Below are positions 18,065 to 26,544 of a stretch of DNA of 64,000 nucleotides, piece after piece; position 1 is the stretch's first letter; every line of letters starts with the position of its first letter. Source of the stretch: Pseudomonadota bacterium (GTDB taxonomy: Bacteria > Pseudomonadota > Gammaproteobacteria > Steroidobacterales > Steroidobacteraceae). The notes beneath the pieces are model-generated. The model saw only the letters and a program-made list of their open reading frames with translations, searched no databases and was not told the origin of the DNA. The stretch lies in NCBI GenBank assembly GCA_025355105.1, contig JANYAE010000115.1:1-64000 (forward strand), in the 5' to 3' direction. A program made the position numbers and the translations under genes.

Positions 18065-18718
18065 CTAGCCGCCCGCCGCAGGTCGGCGCCTGGGTCGACG
18101 GACGGCTCTGATCTTGCCGCTGCGCCCGCCGCCACAGAAAAACTGATCGGCGCCATCGGACTCGAGTCCCGAGACCGCGACCCCAGGCGGCATTTCGAGG
18201 GTCTCGAGGACAGCGCCGGTCTGAGCGTCGACGCGGCGCAGGTCACTCTGGTCACCTTCCCAGGTGCCATGCCAGAGCTCGCCGTTGACCCAAGTGACCC
18301 CGGTGACGAAGCGCTGCGACTCGATCGTGCGCAGGACCTCTCCTGTCTGCGGATCGATCTGACGAATCTTGCGATCCCGATACTGTCCGACCCAGAGCGT
18401 GCCTTCGTGCCATGCGAGCCCTGAGTCAGCGCCGCCGCCGGGCGCCGGGATCGTGGCGAGCACCTCGCCGGTGCTCGGATCGACCTTCTGGATGCGATCC
18501 TCGGCAATCTGGTACAGGTGCCGGCCGTCGAAGGCGGTTCCAGCGTGCGCGGCGACATCGATCGAGCGCAGCGTCTTCCCGCTCGTCGGATCGAGGGCGT
18601 TCAGCGTGTCGCCGGCGGCGAACCAGACATGCCGGCCGTCGTAGGTGACGCCATGGACGTGGTCGATGCCCGGGAAGGGTCCGTACTCACGGACGATTTC
18701 GGCTGCTGCTCGTTTCAT
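18065..18718 (-). CDS. Beta-propeller (glutamine-cyclotransferase/YVTN-like) protein
   Basis: Repeated LDPTSGKTLRSIDV, VDPSTGEVLATIPA, IDPQTGEVLRTIES, VDAQTGAVLETLEM. Confidence 0.75.
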   Translation of the reverse strand: MKRAAAEIVREYGPFPGIDHVHGVTYDGRHVWFAAGDTLNALDPTSGKTLRSIDVAAHAGTAFDGRHLYQIAEDRIQKVDPSTGEVLATIPAPGGGADSGLAWHEGTLWVGQYRDRKIRQIDPQTGEVLRTIESQRFVTGVTWVNGELWHGTWEGDQSDLRRVDAQTGAVLETLEMPPGVAVSGLESDGADQFFCGGGRSGKIRAVRRPRRRPAAGG

Positions 18719-18727
18719 GGCACTACC

Positions 18728-19948
18728 CTAGTCGCTCTGCGGAGGGGCAGGGAGTAACAAAATCGTCGTGAATCCGGGCAGAGGAGCGGTCACCCAGCGG
18801 CGTGCTCGTCCGCGGCCCGCCGAATGCGCCTTGCCCGATCGCGCGAGCGACTGAAGTGCCCGCTGCACCGTGCGCAGGCTGGCACTGAGCGCAAGTGACA
18901 GAGCCGAACTTGACCACGACTCACCGTCGGCGAGCAGGGCGAGGACCGCCGCGTGTTCGTCTTCCACAGGCCGCGCGATGACGACGATTTCGTGCGCGCG
19001 GCGCGCCGAGATCGCAAATCCTCTCTTGGTCGCGACGACGTCCGCCAGCGAGCGAAGCACTCGGCGCAGCCGCCCGACCTCGACCCGCAACCGCGCGCGA
19101 TAGCTCTCATCGACACGCTTGCCCCGGAATGCGCGCGCCACCAGCGTCTCCCTCGGCACGTCCGCCGGCCACGCTTCCGCGAGCAGGCGCGCGAGCGTGA
19201 ACAGGACCGGGCGCCTGGCGAGCTCGATCGCCGTGCCGGCCTCACGGACGCTGAACCGGCAGGCGTCTACGACGAGCGCTCTGGAGGACAGTATCTCTTC
19301 AACGTCCGCGAGCCGAAGGTCCCGCTCGGTGCCGTGTGCGATCAACCGCGCCGCGGGCGTCGTCAGGACAAGCGCTGCGGCGTCGACTTCAGCGGCCAAC
19401 GCCGGGATTCCTGATAGACGGGCGGCGCGCAAGGCGCGCGCGAACGCAAGGCTCGCGGTCCTCGTCCGGACGCGGCGCACGGCGATCCCGGCGATGATCA
19501 GCTCGTGGGCCGCCCGCAGGGCCGGCGGAACGGCCTTGGGGTCAAGCTGGCTCACCGCCTGCTCGGCCGCATCGAGACGGCCGATCAGGAGCAGGCGCCG
19601 AATCCCGAGGTACCGTGCGTGGGCCGCGTTCACGCGGTCACCGTGCGCTTCGAGCGTCAGGCGGGCCACGTCGAGGGATCTCGCGGACCAGCTGAAGTCG
19701 CGGCAGGCGACTGCGATCTCGGCCTCGGCAACGATGCACCGCGCGCGCGCGACCGCCTCCCGCGGACCGTAGCCGCGCGCCGCCCGGCGGAGCAGGGCCC
19801 TCGCTCGGGCGAGATCGCCAAGCTGTGCCATGGCGGTGCCGCGGAGCGCGAGCGCCGGCGGGTCGTCGCGCAGGGCAACCCGCTTCAGTGCGCCAAGGGG
19901 GTCGCCGACCGCGAGGGCGCGCGCAGCGGCGGCGATCAGCGAGTCCAC
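18728..19948 (-). CDS. Helix-turn-helix transcriptional regulator with TPR-like N-terminal region
   Basis: 406 aa; winged-helix-like PVLFTLARLLAEAWPADVPRETLVARAFRGKRVDESYRARLRVEVGRLRRVL and a second HTH-like segment SSSALSLALSASLRTVQRALQSL. Confidence 0.7.
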   Translation of the reverse strand: MDSLIAAAARALAVGDPLGALKRVALRDDPPALALRGTAMAQLGDLARARALLRRAARGYGPREAVARARCIVAEAEIAVACRDFSWSARSLDVARLTLEAHGDRVNAAHARYLGIRRLLLIGRLDAAEQAVSQLDPKAVPPALRAAHELIIAGIAVRRVRTRTASLAFARALRAARLSGIPALAAEVDAAALVLTTPAARLIAHGTERDLRLADVEEILSSRALVVDACRFSVREAGTAIELARRPVLFTLARLLAEAWPADVPRETLVARAFRGKRVDESYRARLRVEVGRLRRVLRSLADVVATKRGFAISARRAHEIVVIARPVEDEHAAVLALLADGESWSSSALSLALSASLRTVQRALQSLARSGKAHSAGRGRARRWVTAPLPGFTTILLLPAPPQSD

Positions 19949-20034
19949 GCGAATCCCGTCACGTTTGTCACTCCCAGGCGCCGCACCTCGGCGCCTAATC
20001 TAGCGCATCACCAATCACCACGAGGAGATCAGCG

Positions 20035-20790
20035 ATGACCACCCACAAGACCGGGACGCGCCAGGAGTGGCTCACGGAGCGACTCGAGCTGCTTCAGGCG
20101 GAGAAGGAGCTGACGCGGCGCAGCGATGAGCTGGCGCAACGGCGGCAGACGTTGCCGTGGGTCCGCACCGACAAGGAGTATCGGTTCGACACCGCGGACG
20201 GGAGCGCGTCGCTGGCAGATCTCTTTCGCGGGCGCTCACAGCTCCTGATCTACCACTTCATGTTCGGGCCCGACTACACCGCCGGCTGCCCGTCGTGCTC
20301 AATGATTGCCGACGGCTTTGACCGGTTCGCCGTTCACCTCGCCCAGCATGACGTGATGTTGTGGGCGGTGTCGCGGGCGCCGCTGGCGAAGCTGCAGAGC
20401 TACCGGCGGCGGATGGGATGGACATTTCCATGGGCATCTTCGTTCAGCAGCGACTTCAACTCCGACTTCAGCGTCTCGTGCACTGCGGACGAGCAGCGTG
20501 AGGGTGGCGTCGAGTACAACTACCGCCGTGGCGGCCATGCCCTGGACGCGACGAGCGCGCCAGAGCCCGTTCGGCAGTTCGCTGCAATGTGCGGAACCGA
20601 TGCGCCCACCTTCACGCGCGATCGGCCGGGCATGAGTGCGTTCGTGCTCGACGACGGGGTCGTCTATCACACCTACTCGACCTATGCGCGCGGCCTCGAC
20701 GGCCTATGGGGTGCCTACCAGTGGCTCGACCGCGCACCGTTGGGGCGCAACGAGGCGGGCATCTGGTGGCGACGTCACGACGAGTACTAG
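20035..20790 (+). CDS. DUF899 family (thioredoxin-like) protein
   Basis: RQEWLTERLELLQAEKELTRRSDELAQRRQTLPWVRTDKEYRFDT...FGPDYTAGCPSCSMIADGF...HTYSTYARGLDGLWGAYQWLDRAPLGRNE. Confidence 0.9.
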   Translation: MTTHKTGTRQEWLTERLELLQAEKELTRRSDELAQRRQTLPWVRTDKEYRFDTADGSASLADLFRGRSQLLIYHFMFGPDYTAGCPSCSMIADGFDRFAVHLAQHDVMLWAVSRAPLAKLQSYRRRMGWTFPWASSFSSDFNSDFSVSCTADEQREGGVEYNYRRGGHALDATSAPEPVRQFAAMCGTDAPTFTRDRPGMSAFVLDDGVVYHTYSTYARGLDGLWGAYQWLDRAPLGRNEAGIWWRRHDEY

Positions 20791-20801
20791 GGAGCCTGCC
20801 C

Positions 20802-20933
20802 ATGTGCCCCCTCTGTATCACGACAGCGGCGCTGTCCGCTGCCGGCACGACCGCCGGCGCAGGCGCACTGGCCTTCGCGACGAGCAGATGGCGGATTCTG
20901 TTGCGCTGGCTTTGCGGCCGGCGGCGCAGCTGA
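20802..20933 (+). CDS. 43-aa protein with CPLC motif and hydrophobic segment
   Basis: MCPLCITTAALSAAGTTAGAGALAFATSRWRILLRWLCGRRRS*, starts 11 bp after the DUF899 stop. Confidence 0.6.
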   Translation: MCPLCITTAALSAAGTTAGAGALAFATSRWRILLRWLCGRRRS

Positions 20934-21079
20934 AGTCCGAAGCAAGCGGGGCAGGCGGGTGGCGGAGCGTGCTGCTCCTGGCCGCCGCCGCTCCGGTCAT
21001 GACCGGCGCGCAGCAACCTCGGCTGTCAGGCTCCGCCGCCCCGGGCGCAGCGCCGAGCCTCTGACCTGTTAGCCGCGGC

Positions 21080-21220
21080 TCACTTCTCGTGCTTATCAAG
21101 GAAGGCGATCAGCCGGTTGAACAGCGCATAGAGACCGATCAGCGCTCCCCCGACCACGATCGTCAGGATCAGAAACACGACGAGAAACGGCAGCCAGTCG
21201 ATACGCATGGTGCCCATCAT
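21080..21220 (-). CDS. 46-aa single-TM protein
   Basis: - strand: MMGTMRIDWLPFLVVFLILTIVVGGALIGLYALFNRLIAFLDKHEK*; below the ORF-track cutoff. Confidence 0.55.
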   Translation of the reverse strand: MMGTMRIDWLPFLVVFLILTIVVGGALIGLYALFNRLIAFLDKHEK

Positions 21221-21675
21221 AGGATGGTCACGGCCGGATGGCGCGCTGCCTCGCGGTCACCGCGGATGAAGGAGTCTACGGGCAGCGCCTCACGTTCCGC
21301 GCACGGCCGGGACGATCGGCCCGCTGATGCCACTCGCGCCGCCGGCAACTGCGTGTGCGTCGCCCCGCCCGGTGCGACGGTCAGTCTGGCCAGCCGGCGA
21401 GCTTCAGACCCGCGTACAGCGGCTCGAATCCGTTCAGCGCCGTGGCCGGCACCATCCACTGGCGTGCGGCCCCGACCGAGCGCACCGCGGTCACCGAGCC
21501 CTGAAGATCCTCGAGGGCGTGCTGTGTAAGATCAAAATGACCGAGTCGCGCGCGGCCGCCGCGACGTCGACTCGCCCTCGAGCACGTGCGGAGAACCGAC
21601 GAGGTGTGGCGAGCCGCATGATCCAACACGTTGCACGTCGCAGCGGCTCTGCACGTGCATCGCGCGTGCCGGATG

Positions 21676-22233
21676 CTAGCGCGACGTTCCTGCCGGCGGC
21701 GCCAGCGAGCGGGCGTACAGCTCGACCGTCTCGCTGTCGCCGCGCAGGCAGATACGTCGCTCGTGGACGAAGCCGGTGCGCTCGAGAGTCGCGATGGAAC
21801 GCGTGTTCTGCGCCGTCACGATGGCCACCAGGCGACGCAGGCCGAAGCTCGTACCGGCCATCTCGATCAGCGCCCGGCACGCCTCGGTGGCGTAGCCGAG
21901 GCGCCGAAAGCGCGGTAGCAGCGCGTAGCCGAGATCAACGTCGTCAAGCGTCGGGCGCCGCAGCAGGCCCGCGATGCCGACCGGCAGGCCGCTGCTCCTT
22001 TCAGTGAGTCGCAGGAGACCGAAGCGGTGCTCCGCATAGCTGCGCAGCGGTCCAGTTTGCAGGTAGCCTGCGACATCGCTCACCTCGCGCACGCCCCGGT
22101 CACCGATGTAGCGGCGAAAGTCGGCATCGTTGAGGAGCGTCACGATGAATGGCGCGTCGCCGAGCGTGAGTGGCGAAAACGCGAGGCGCGGCGCGCTCGG
22201 AAGAATCGGCTCCATTCGCGCTCCCGGCGCCAT
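21676..22233 (-). CDS. GNAT-family (RimJ-like) N-acetyltransferase
   Basis: RLAFSPLTLGDAPFIVTLLNDADFRRYIGDRGV...GIAGLLRRPTLDDVDLGYALLPRFRRLGYATEACRALIEMA...VAIVTAQNTRSIATLERTGF. Confidence 0.9.
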   Translation of the reverse strand: MAPGARMEPILPSAPRLAFSPLTLGDAPFIVTLLNDADFRRYIGDRGVREVSDVAGYLQTGPLRSYAEHRFGLLRLTERSSGLPVGIAGLLRRPTLDDVDLGYALLPRFRRLGYATEACRALIEMAGTSFGLRRLVAIVTAQNTRSIATLERTGFVHERRICLRGDSETVELYARSLAPPAGTSR

Positions 22234-22383
22234 TCGGGCCTGCGAAGTCTACCGAACTCCTGCCGCCGCCTGCGGACGCGCAGCGGCGACCGGTTCGCGC
22301 CGGCGGTTTGCGATTGGCGAGGCGCTCGACAAGGCTGCCGACAGTAAATGAGCACGCCGTGACCGGCGCGACCGAAGCACGCG

Positions 22384-22671
22384 TCAGGACGGCGCGCGGG
22401 CCGGCGCCGCCGGGCGGCGCTTCGCCGCCGGGGCGTGAGTCACCTGCGCGGTGGTGGCCGCCGGGTGCTTGGCATTGGCGCGAGCGTGGTGAGCCGGCCG
22501 CGCCGGTCCGACGATCGGCGCGCCGATCGGCGAGCCGTAGACGTGCGGGCCGGAATGATTCCCCGGCGCGTAGGAACTGGGCTGCGTCTTGGTCGGCTTC
22601 GTCTGCGCGGTCGCCGCCAGCGGCGTGGCTAGGGCGAGAGCGAGGAGCGTCGCCCGTGCGATTCTCGTCAT
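22384..22671 (-). CDS. Small exported Ala/Pro-rich protein
   Basis: MTRIARATLLALALATPLAATAQTKPTKTQPSSYAPGNHSGPHVYGSPIGAPIVGPARPAH; signal peptide. Confidence 0.55.
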   Translation of the reverse strand: MTRIARATLLALALATPLAATAQTKPTKTQPSSYAPGNHSGPHVYGSPIGAPIVGPARPAHHARANAKHPAATTAQVTHAPAAKRRPAAPARAPS

Positions 22672-23588
22672 ATGCCGAATCCTCCAGAACGCCATCGTAG
22701 ACAGATCCGTTGCGGCGCGAAGTTGTGGCGTGACGTGATCGTGACGCGTGTCTCCAATTGCCCGCGCAGCGCAGCGATTGGCGCGCTGCGGCGGCCGCGC
22801 CTGCTCTTGGCCGTGCACCTCAACCTGTGATTTGCCTCACAAAGCCACGCCGGTAGCGGTGAGCCGTCTCTCGGTGATCGGCGTCGTCGTGCCGAGCCGA
22901 GCTCGTATTGCGGGATCGGCCGGAACGAGAACGCGAAGCGCCGCCGAGCGTCAGCGGCTCGCGCACGGTTGCCGCGACGCGTCCGGTGCGACGACGGCGG
23001 CGCGCGACAGCGACGTCAGACGACGGTCGTGCCGCTTCGGACGTCACGTGGCAACCGCATGGGCTTCGGTCAGGGTCCGGTCGTTCGCGGGCTCGCCGAG
23101 GTCCCGACGAGCGTCGTGCGCCGCGCCTGGGCCTGGTCGAGGCCGCCTGGAGCCGCAACGACGCCGCCGGCGCCGCGCGGTTGATGGCGTACTCCCTGGC
23201 GCCGCGATGAGCCTCGCCCGGCGCCAGCCATCGCTCGCACAGTGATCACGGGCGCGGCGTTACGGCGCCCGCAGGCGACTGGCCACCAGGTCGCGGTCGG
23301 CTGAGCGTACGGTGTAGCGGTCGCCGCCTTGCCGGTCGCGAGGCTATTTTCGTTGGACGATCAGCAACTTGGGGCACGTCGCTACGTCCTTTCTCAGGAG
23401 TGACTCTGCCTCACGCTCAGCTGTCGCGGAATCAAGACGCCGAAACATCTTGAGTGGCGGCGCGGCGCGCTCAATAGTGAGGTAGCGGGGCACGCAGGCC
23501 ACCGCGCGCGCCACGCGGGCAGCGGCCGACTACAGGCCGCCGGCGCATGCCAGCTGATGGATCGGAATCTCGCAGGGGACAGGTGACG

Positions 23589-24539
23589 ATGAGTAGACCA
23601 ACGACCGACGCGACCGCGGGTGGCAGCGCGCGCTACGTCGTGACCCTGCAGACCTCGAGCCTGCCGATGCCGGTGCTGCTGGCACGCGGGCTCGCGTTTG
23701 CGGGCGTGTCGGTATTCCGCTCGCGCACGGTCGAAGACGGCCGCGAACGCTTCCGGCTGCACCTCGGTTACTTTCGCACAGCGACCGAAGCTGAGGCGGT
23801 GCTCGCGCAGATCCGGTCCCGCTATCCGACGGCGCTGGTGGCGAGCCTTCCGGTCGACAGCAGCGGCTCCCTGGACGATACGATCAACACAGCGTTCTCG
23901 CTGGTGCGCGATGCCGTGGCGCGGATGGTCGAGCCGGTCCCACCGCCGCCGCAAGCTGCTGGGCCGGACCCGGCCAGCGCGAGTCGCTCGCCGACGCTCA
24001 CGCCCGGCGAGGTGGCCAGCGTCATGGCGCCACAGCGCTACGCGGTGCAGCTCGACTGGGCGCTCCGGCCGATCGATCAGGCGACGATCCCGCGGCTCGG
24101 CATCTTTCGCGCTTACAGCCTGTATTCGGTGCAGGTGTTGCGCCAGGGTTGCGCGGAGTACGGGCTGCGGCTCGGCTTCTTCAAGAATCTCGACGGTGCG
24201 CGCCAGGTCGCCGACTACGTGCGGCATGAATTCCGCCAGGCAAGCGTGGTGCCGGTCAGCTACCGCGAGTACGCCCGCGCGACCGAACTGACCCGTCCGG
24301 CGAGCGCCACGGGCGCCGCCGATGCTGCGGCGACGCCTCGGCCGGGCACCGAGCCGGCGCCGGTGGCGGCCGCGGCCGCGGCTGCGGAGGTCGAGCCGCG
24401 CACGCAGCCGCAGCTACTGTCGCTGCTCGGCGCCCACGAGCTCGAGGTCGATCGCGACCGGGACGGTCGCGTGACCTTGACGGCCGAGGAGCGCGCGATG
24501 CTGACCCGCCGGCCGCAGCGCGGCCTGCGGCGCTGGTGA
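23589..24539 (+). CDS. SPOR-domain-like protein (two copies)
   Basis: RYVVTLQTSSLPMPVLLARGLAFAGVSVFRSRTVEDGRERFRLHLGYFRTATEAEAVLAQIRSRYPTALV and RYAVQLDWALRPIDQATIPRLGIFRAYSLYSVQVLRQGCAEYGLRLGFFKNLDGARQVADYVR. Confidence 0.75.
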   Translation: MSRPTTDATAGGSARYVVTLQTSSLPMPVLLARGLAFAGVSVFRSRTVEDGRERFRLHLGYFRTATEAEAVLAQIRSRYPTALVASLPVDSSGSLDDTINTAFSLVRDAVARMVEPVPPPPQAAGPDPASASRSPTLTPGEVASVMAPQRYAVQLDWALRPIDQATIPRLGIFRAYSLYSVQVLRQGCAEYGLRLGFFKNLDGARQVADYVRHEFRQASVVPVSYREYARATELTRPASATGAADAAATPRPGTEPAPVAAAAAAAEVEPRTQPQLLSLLGAHELEVDRDRDGRVTLTAEERAMLTRRPQRGLRRW

Positions 24540-24567
24540 TCGCCGCGCCGCCGCGCGCGGCGCCTGC

Positions 24568-26484
24568 TCAGACCCAGCGCCGCGCGGTCAGCAGGTCTTG
24601 CACCGCGCGTTCGGCCTGATCGATGGCCACGTTGGTAAAAGCCGCGGCGCCCGCGTCGGCGTTGGCGATGCTGATCCGCCCGAAACGCTGCCGTCCGACG
24701 ACGTGCGGCAGCCGCTCGTCCGGAAGGTCCGGATCGCCGAGCGAGTCGTAGGTGTAGGCGTAGCCGTGCGGCCAGCGGTTCACGGTGATCGCGAGGATGT
24801 CGGCGGCGGGATCGAAGCCGCCGGGACCGAGGATGCGCGCGAGCTGCTCGCGCACCGAGCGCTCGATCTCGTCGAAGCTGGTCGCGAGCATGCCGGCCCG
24901 CCCGAGCCGCTGTTGGTCCTTACGCGGCAGCCCCGGCTGGTTGGGATTGCGGATCATGTGCAGCACCACCGGCTCGTCGGCCGAGCGCGCGAAACGGTAG
25001 CCGCCGAGCGAGACCGGCGGCACGAGCTCGAGCTCGGTGTGGTAGCCGTTTGGCGCCAACACGTTGTGTACGCCCAGCCGCTGCCACGCTCGCCAGTGGC
25101 GCAGCAGCACGTTCGTGTACTGCATCGGCACTTTCGAGGCGTAGGCGAGCGCCAGCTTCTGCGCCTCCGGCAGCGTCGGGACGATGTGGCGAATGATGTT
25201 GTTGTGGCAGGCCATTACGACGTTGCGACCGCGCACCCGGCAGCGCCGCCCGCCGCGCACGTAGACGACGTCGACCGACCGCGATCGGTCCGCAGCGCCG
25301 TCGTGCTCGACTCGTATCACCGTGCTTTCGAGCCGCAGCCGAGTCGCATCGCCGGGCAGATCGAGCTTCGCGTAGTCGACCGGCGCCAGTGCGGCGGACT
25401 CCATGTCGAGCGCCCCGGCCCACGCTCCGGGCACGAGACGGTTCGCCAGCAGCCGCGCGATGGTCGCGTTGCCATCAGGAAAGTGAAAGAAGAACTCCGG
25501 CTCGACCACCGGCTCGTCGTCGATGCGCAGGCCGGCGAAGCCTGGCGCCCCGGCGCGCGCCGCCTCGAGCGCCGGGCAGGTGTCGACGCGCTTGTTGTTG
25601 CGAAACGCATGGCCGGCGAAGAACGGTAGCGCCTCGGGCCTCAGGCGCGCGTGCTCGAGCAGGAAGGTCTGGTAGCTGATGCGCCGCAGGCGCTCGGCCT
25701 TCTGGGCCGCGTCGAGTCCCGGCAGGTAGTCGACGGCGGCGGTATGCAGTCGCGTGAGCTCGGCGCGCACCGTGCGCTCGAGCGGCGCGGCGGCGAAGAA
25801 CTCGGGCCACGGCCGGCTGCCGTAGCCCGCGACCACGCGGTCGGCGCCGAAGTGCTCGCGGTCGAAGAACACGCCGTCGGCCAAGCCGCGGTACAAGGAC
25901 TCGTCGAGATGGCGGCGGTAGCTCGCGACGTCGACGCCGAGTTCGCCGAGTAGCGCCTGGGCCGTGTAGCTGTACGGAAAATACGGCGTGTCGATGTCGA
26001 GCGTGCCGCCGGCGGCGAGGTAGACGCGGCCGTCGTGCCGGAACTCGTTGCGCTTGGCGTGCCCGCCGAAGTCGTCGTGATTGTCGAGAATCAGGACGCG
26101 CTCGCGCTCGCCGAGCATCCGCCGGTAGAAGTGCGCCGCGCTGAGCCCGGAGATGCCGGCTCCCACGACGATCAGGTCATAGTGCTCGCCGGTCTCCTCG
26201 TCGATCGCCAACGGGCCGGCGAAGCTGCCGTCACGGGCGCGGTGCGCGTCCTCGAAGGAGCCCGCGTGCTGGCCGCGCAGGCCGGTACGGACCGGCGGGT
26301 AGTCGCGCGCCAGGTCCGCGCGATCGGCCGGCAGGCCGGGAGGTGCCAGCGCGCTCGCGGCGGGCGCCAGGCCGAGCGCGGGCCCGGCCGCGAGCGCGGC
26401 GGCGCCGAGGGCCACGCCGCCGAGGAAGTCGCGGCGGTCGATCGGCCGGTCGAGACCCAGGTCCATGCGGCTACGGTCGCTCAT
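24568..26484 (-). CDS. Tat-exported FAD/NAD(P)-binding oxidoreductase (spermidine-dehydrogenase-like)
   Basis: DRRDFLGGVALGAAALAAG; YDLIVVGAGISGLSAAHFYRRMLGERERVLILDNHDDFGGHAKRNEF. Confidence 0.85.
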   Translation of the reverse strand: MSDRSRMDLGLDRPIDRRDFLGGVALGAAALAAGPALGLAPAASALAPPGLPADRADLARDYPPVRTGLRGQHAGSFEDAHRARDGSFAGPLAIDEETGEHYDLIVVGAGISGLSAAHFYRRMLGERERVLILDNHDDFGGHAKRNEFRHDGRVYLAAGGTLDIDTPYFPYSYTAQALLGELGVDVASYRRHLDESLYRGLADGVFFDREHFGADRVVAGYGSRPWPEFFAAAPLERTVRAELTRLHTAAVDYLPGLDAAQKAERLRRISYQTFLLEHARLRPEALPFFAGHAFRNNKRVDTCPALEAARAGAPGFAGLRIDDEPVVEPEFFFHFPDGNATIARLLANRLVPGAWAGALDMESAALAPVDYAKLDLPGDATRLRLESTVIRVEHDGAADRSRSVDVVYVRGGRRCRVRGRNVVMACHNNIIRHIVPTLPEAQKLALAYASKVPMQYTNVLLRHWRAWQRLGVHNVLAPNGYHTELELVPPVSLGGYRFARSADEPVVLHMIRNPNQPGLPRKDQQRLGRAGMLATSFDEIERSVREQLARILGPGGFDPAADILAITVNRWPHGYAYTYDSLGDPDLPDERLPHVVGRQRFGRISIANADAGAAAFTNVAIDQAERAVQDLLTARRWV

Positions 26485-26544
26485 CGGCGCAACCTCTGAT
26501 CGGCGATTGACGTCGGCGCGGCTGCTCTGGCGACGTACCGCCCG

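Noticed and set aside
22700-23550. Several overlapping Arg-rich ORFs
   Set aside because: All frames look like random high-GC translations; treated as intergenic
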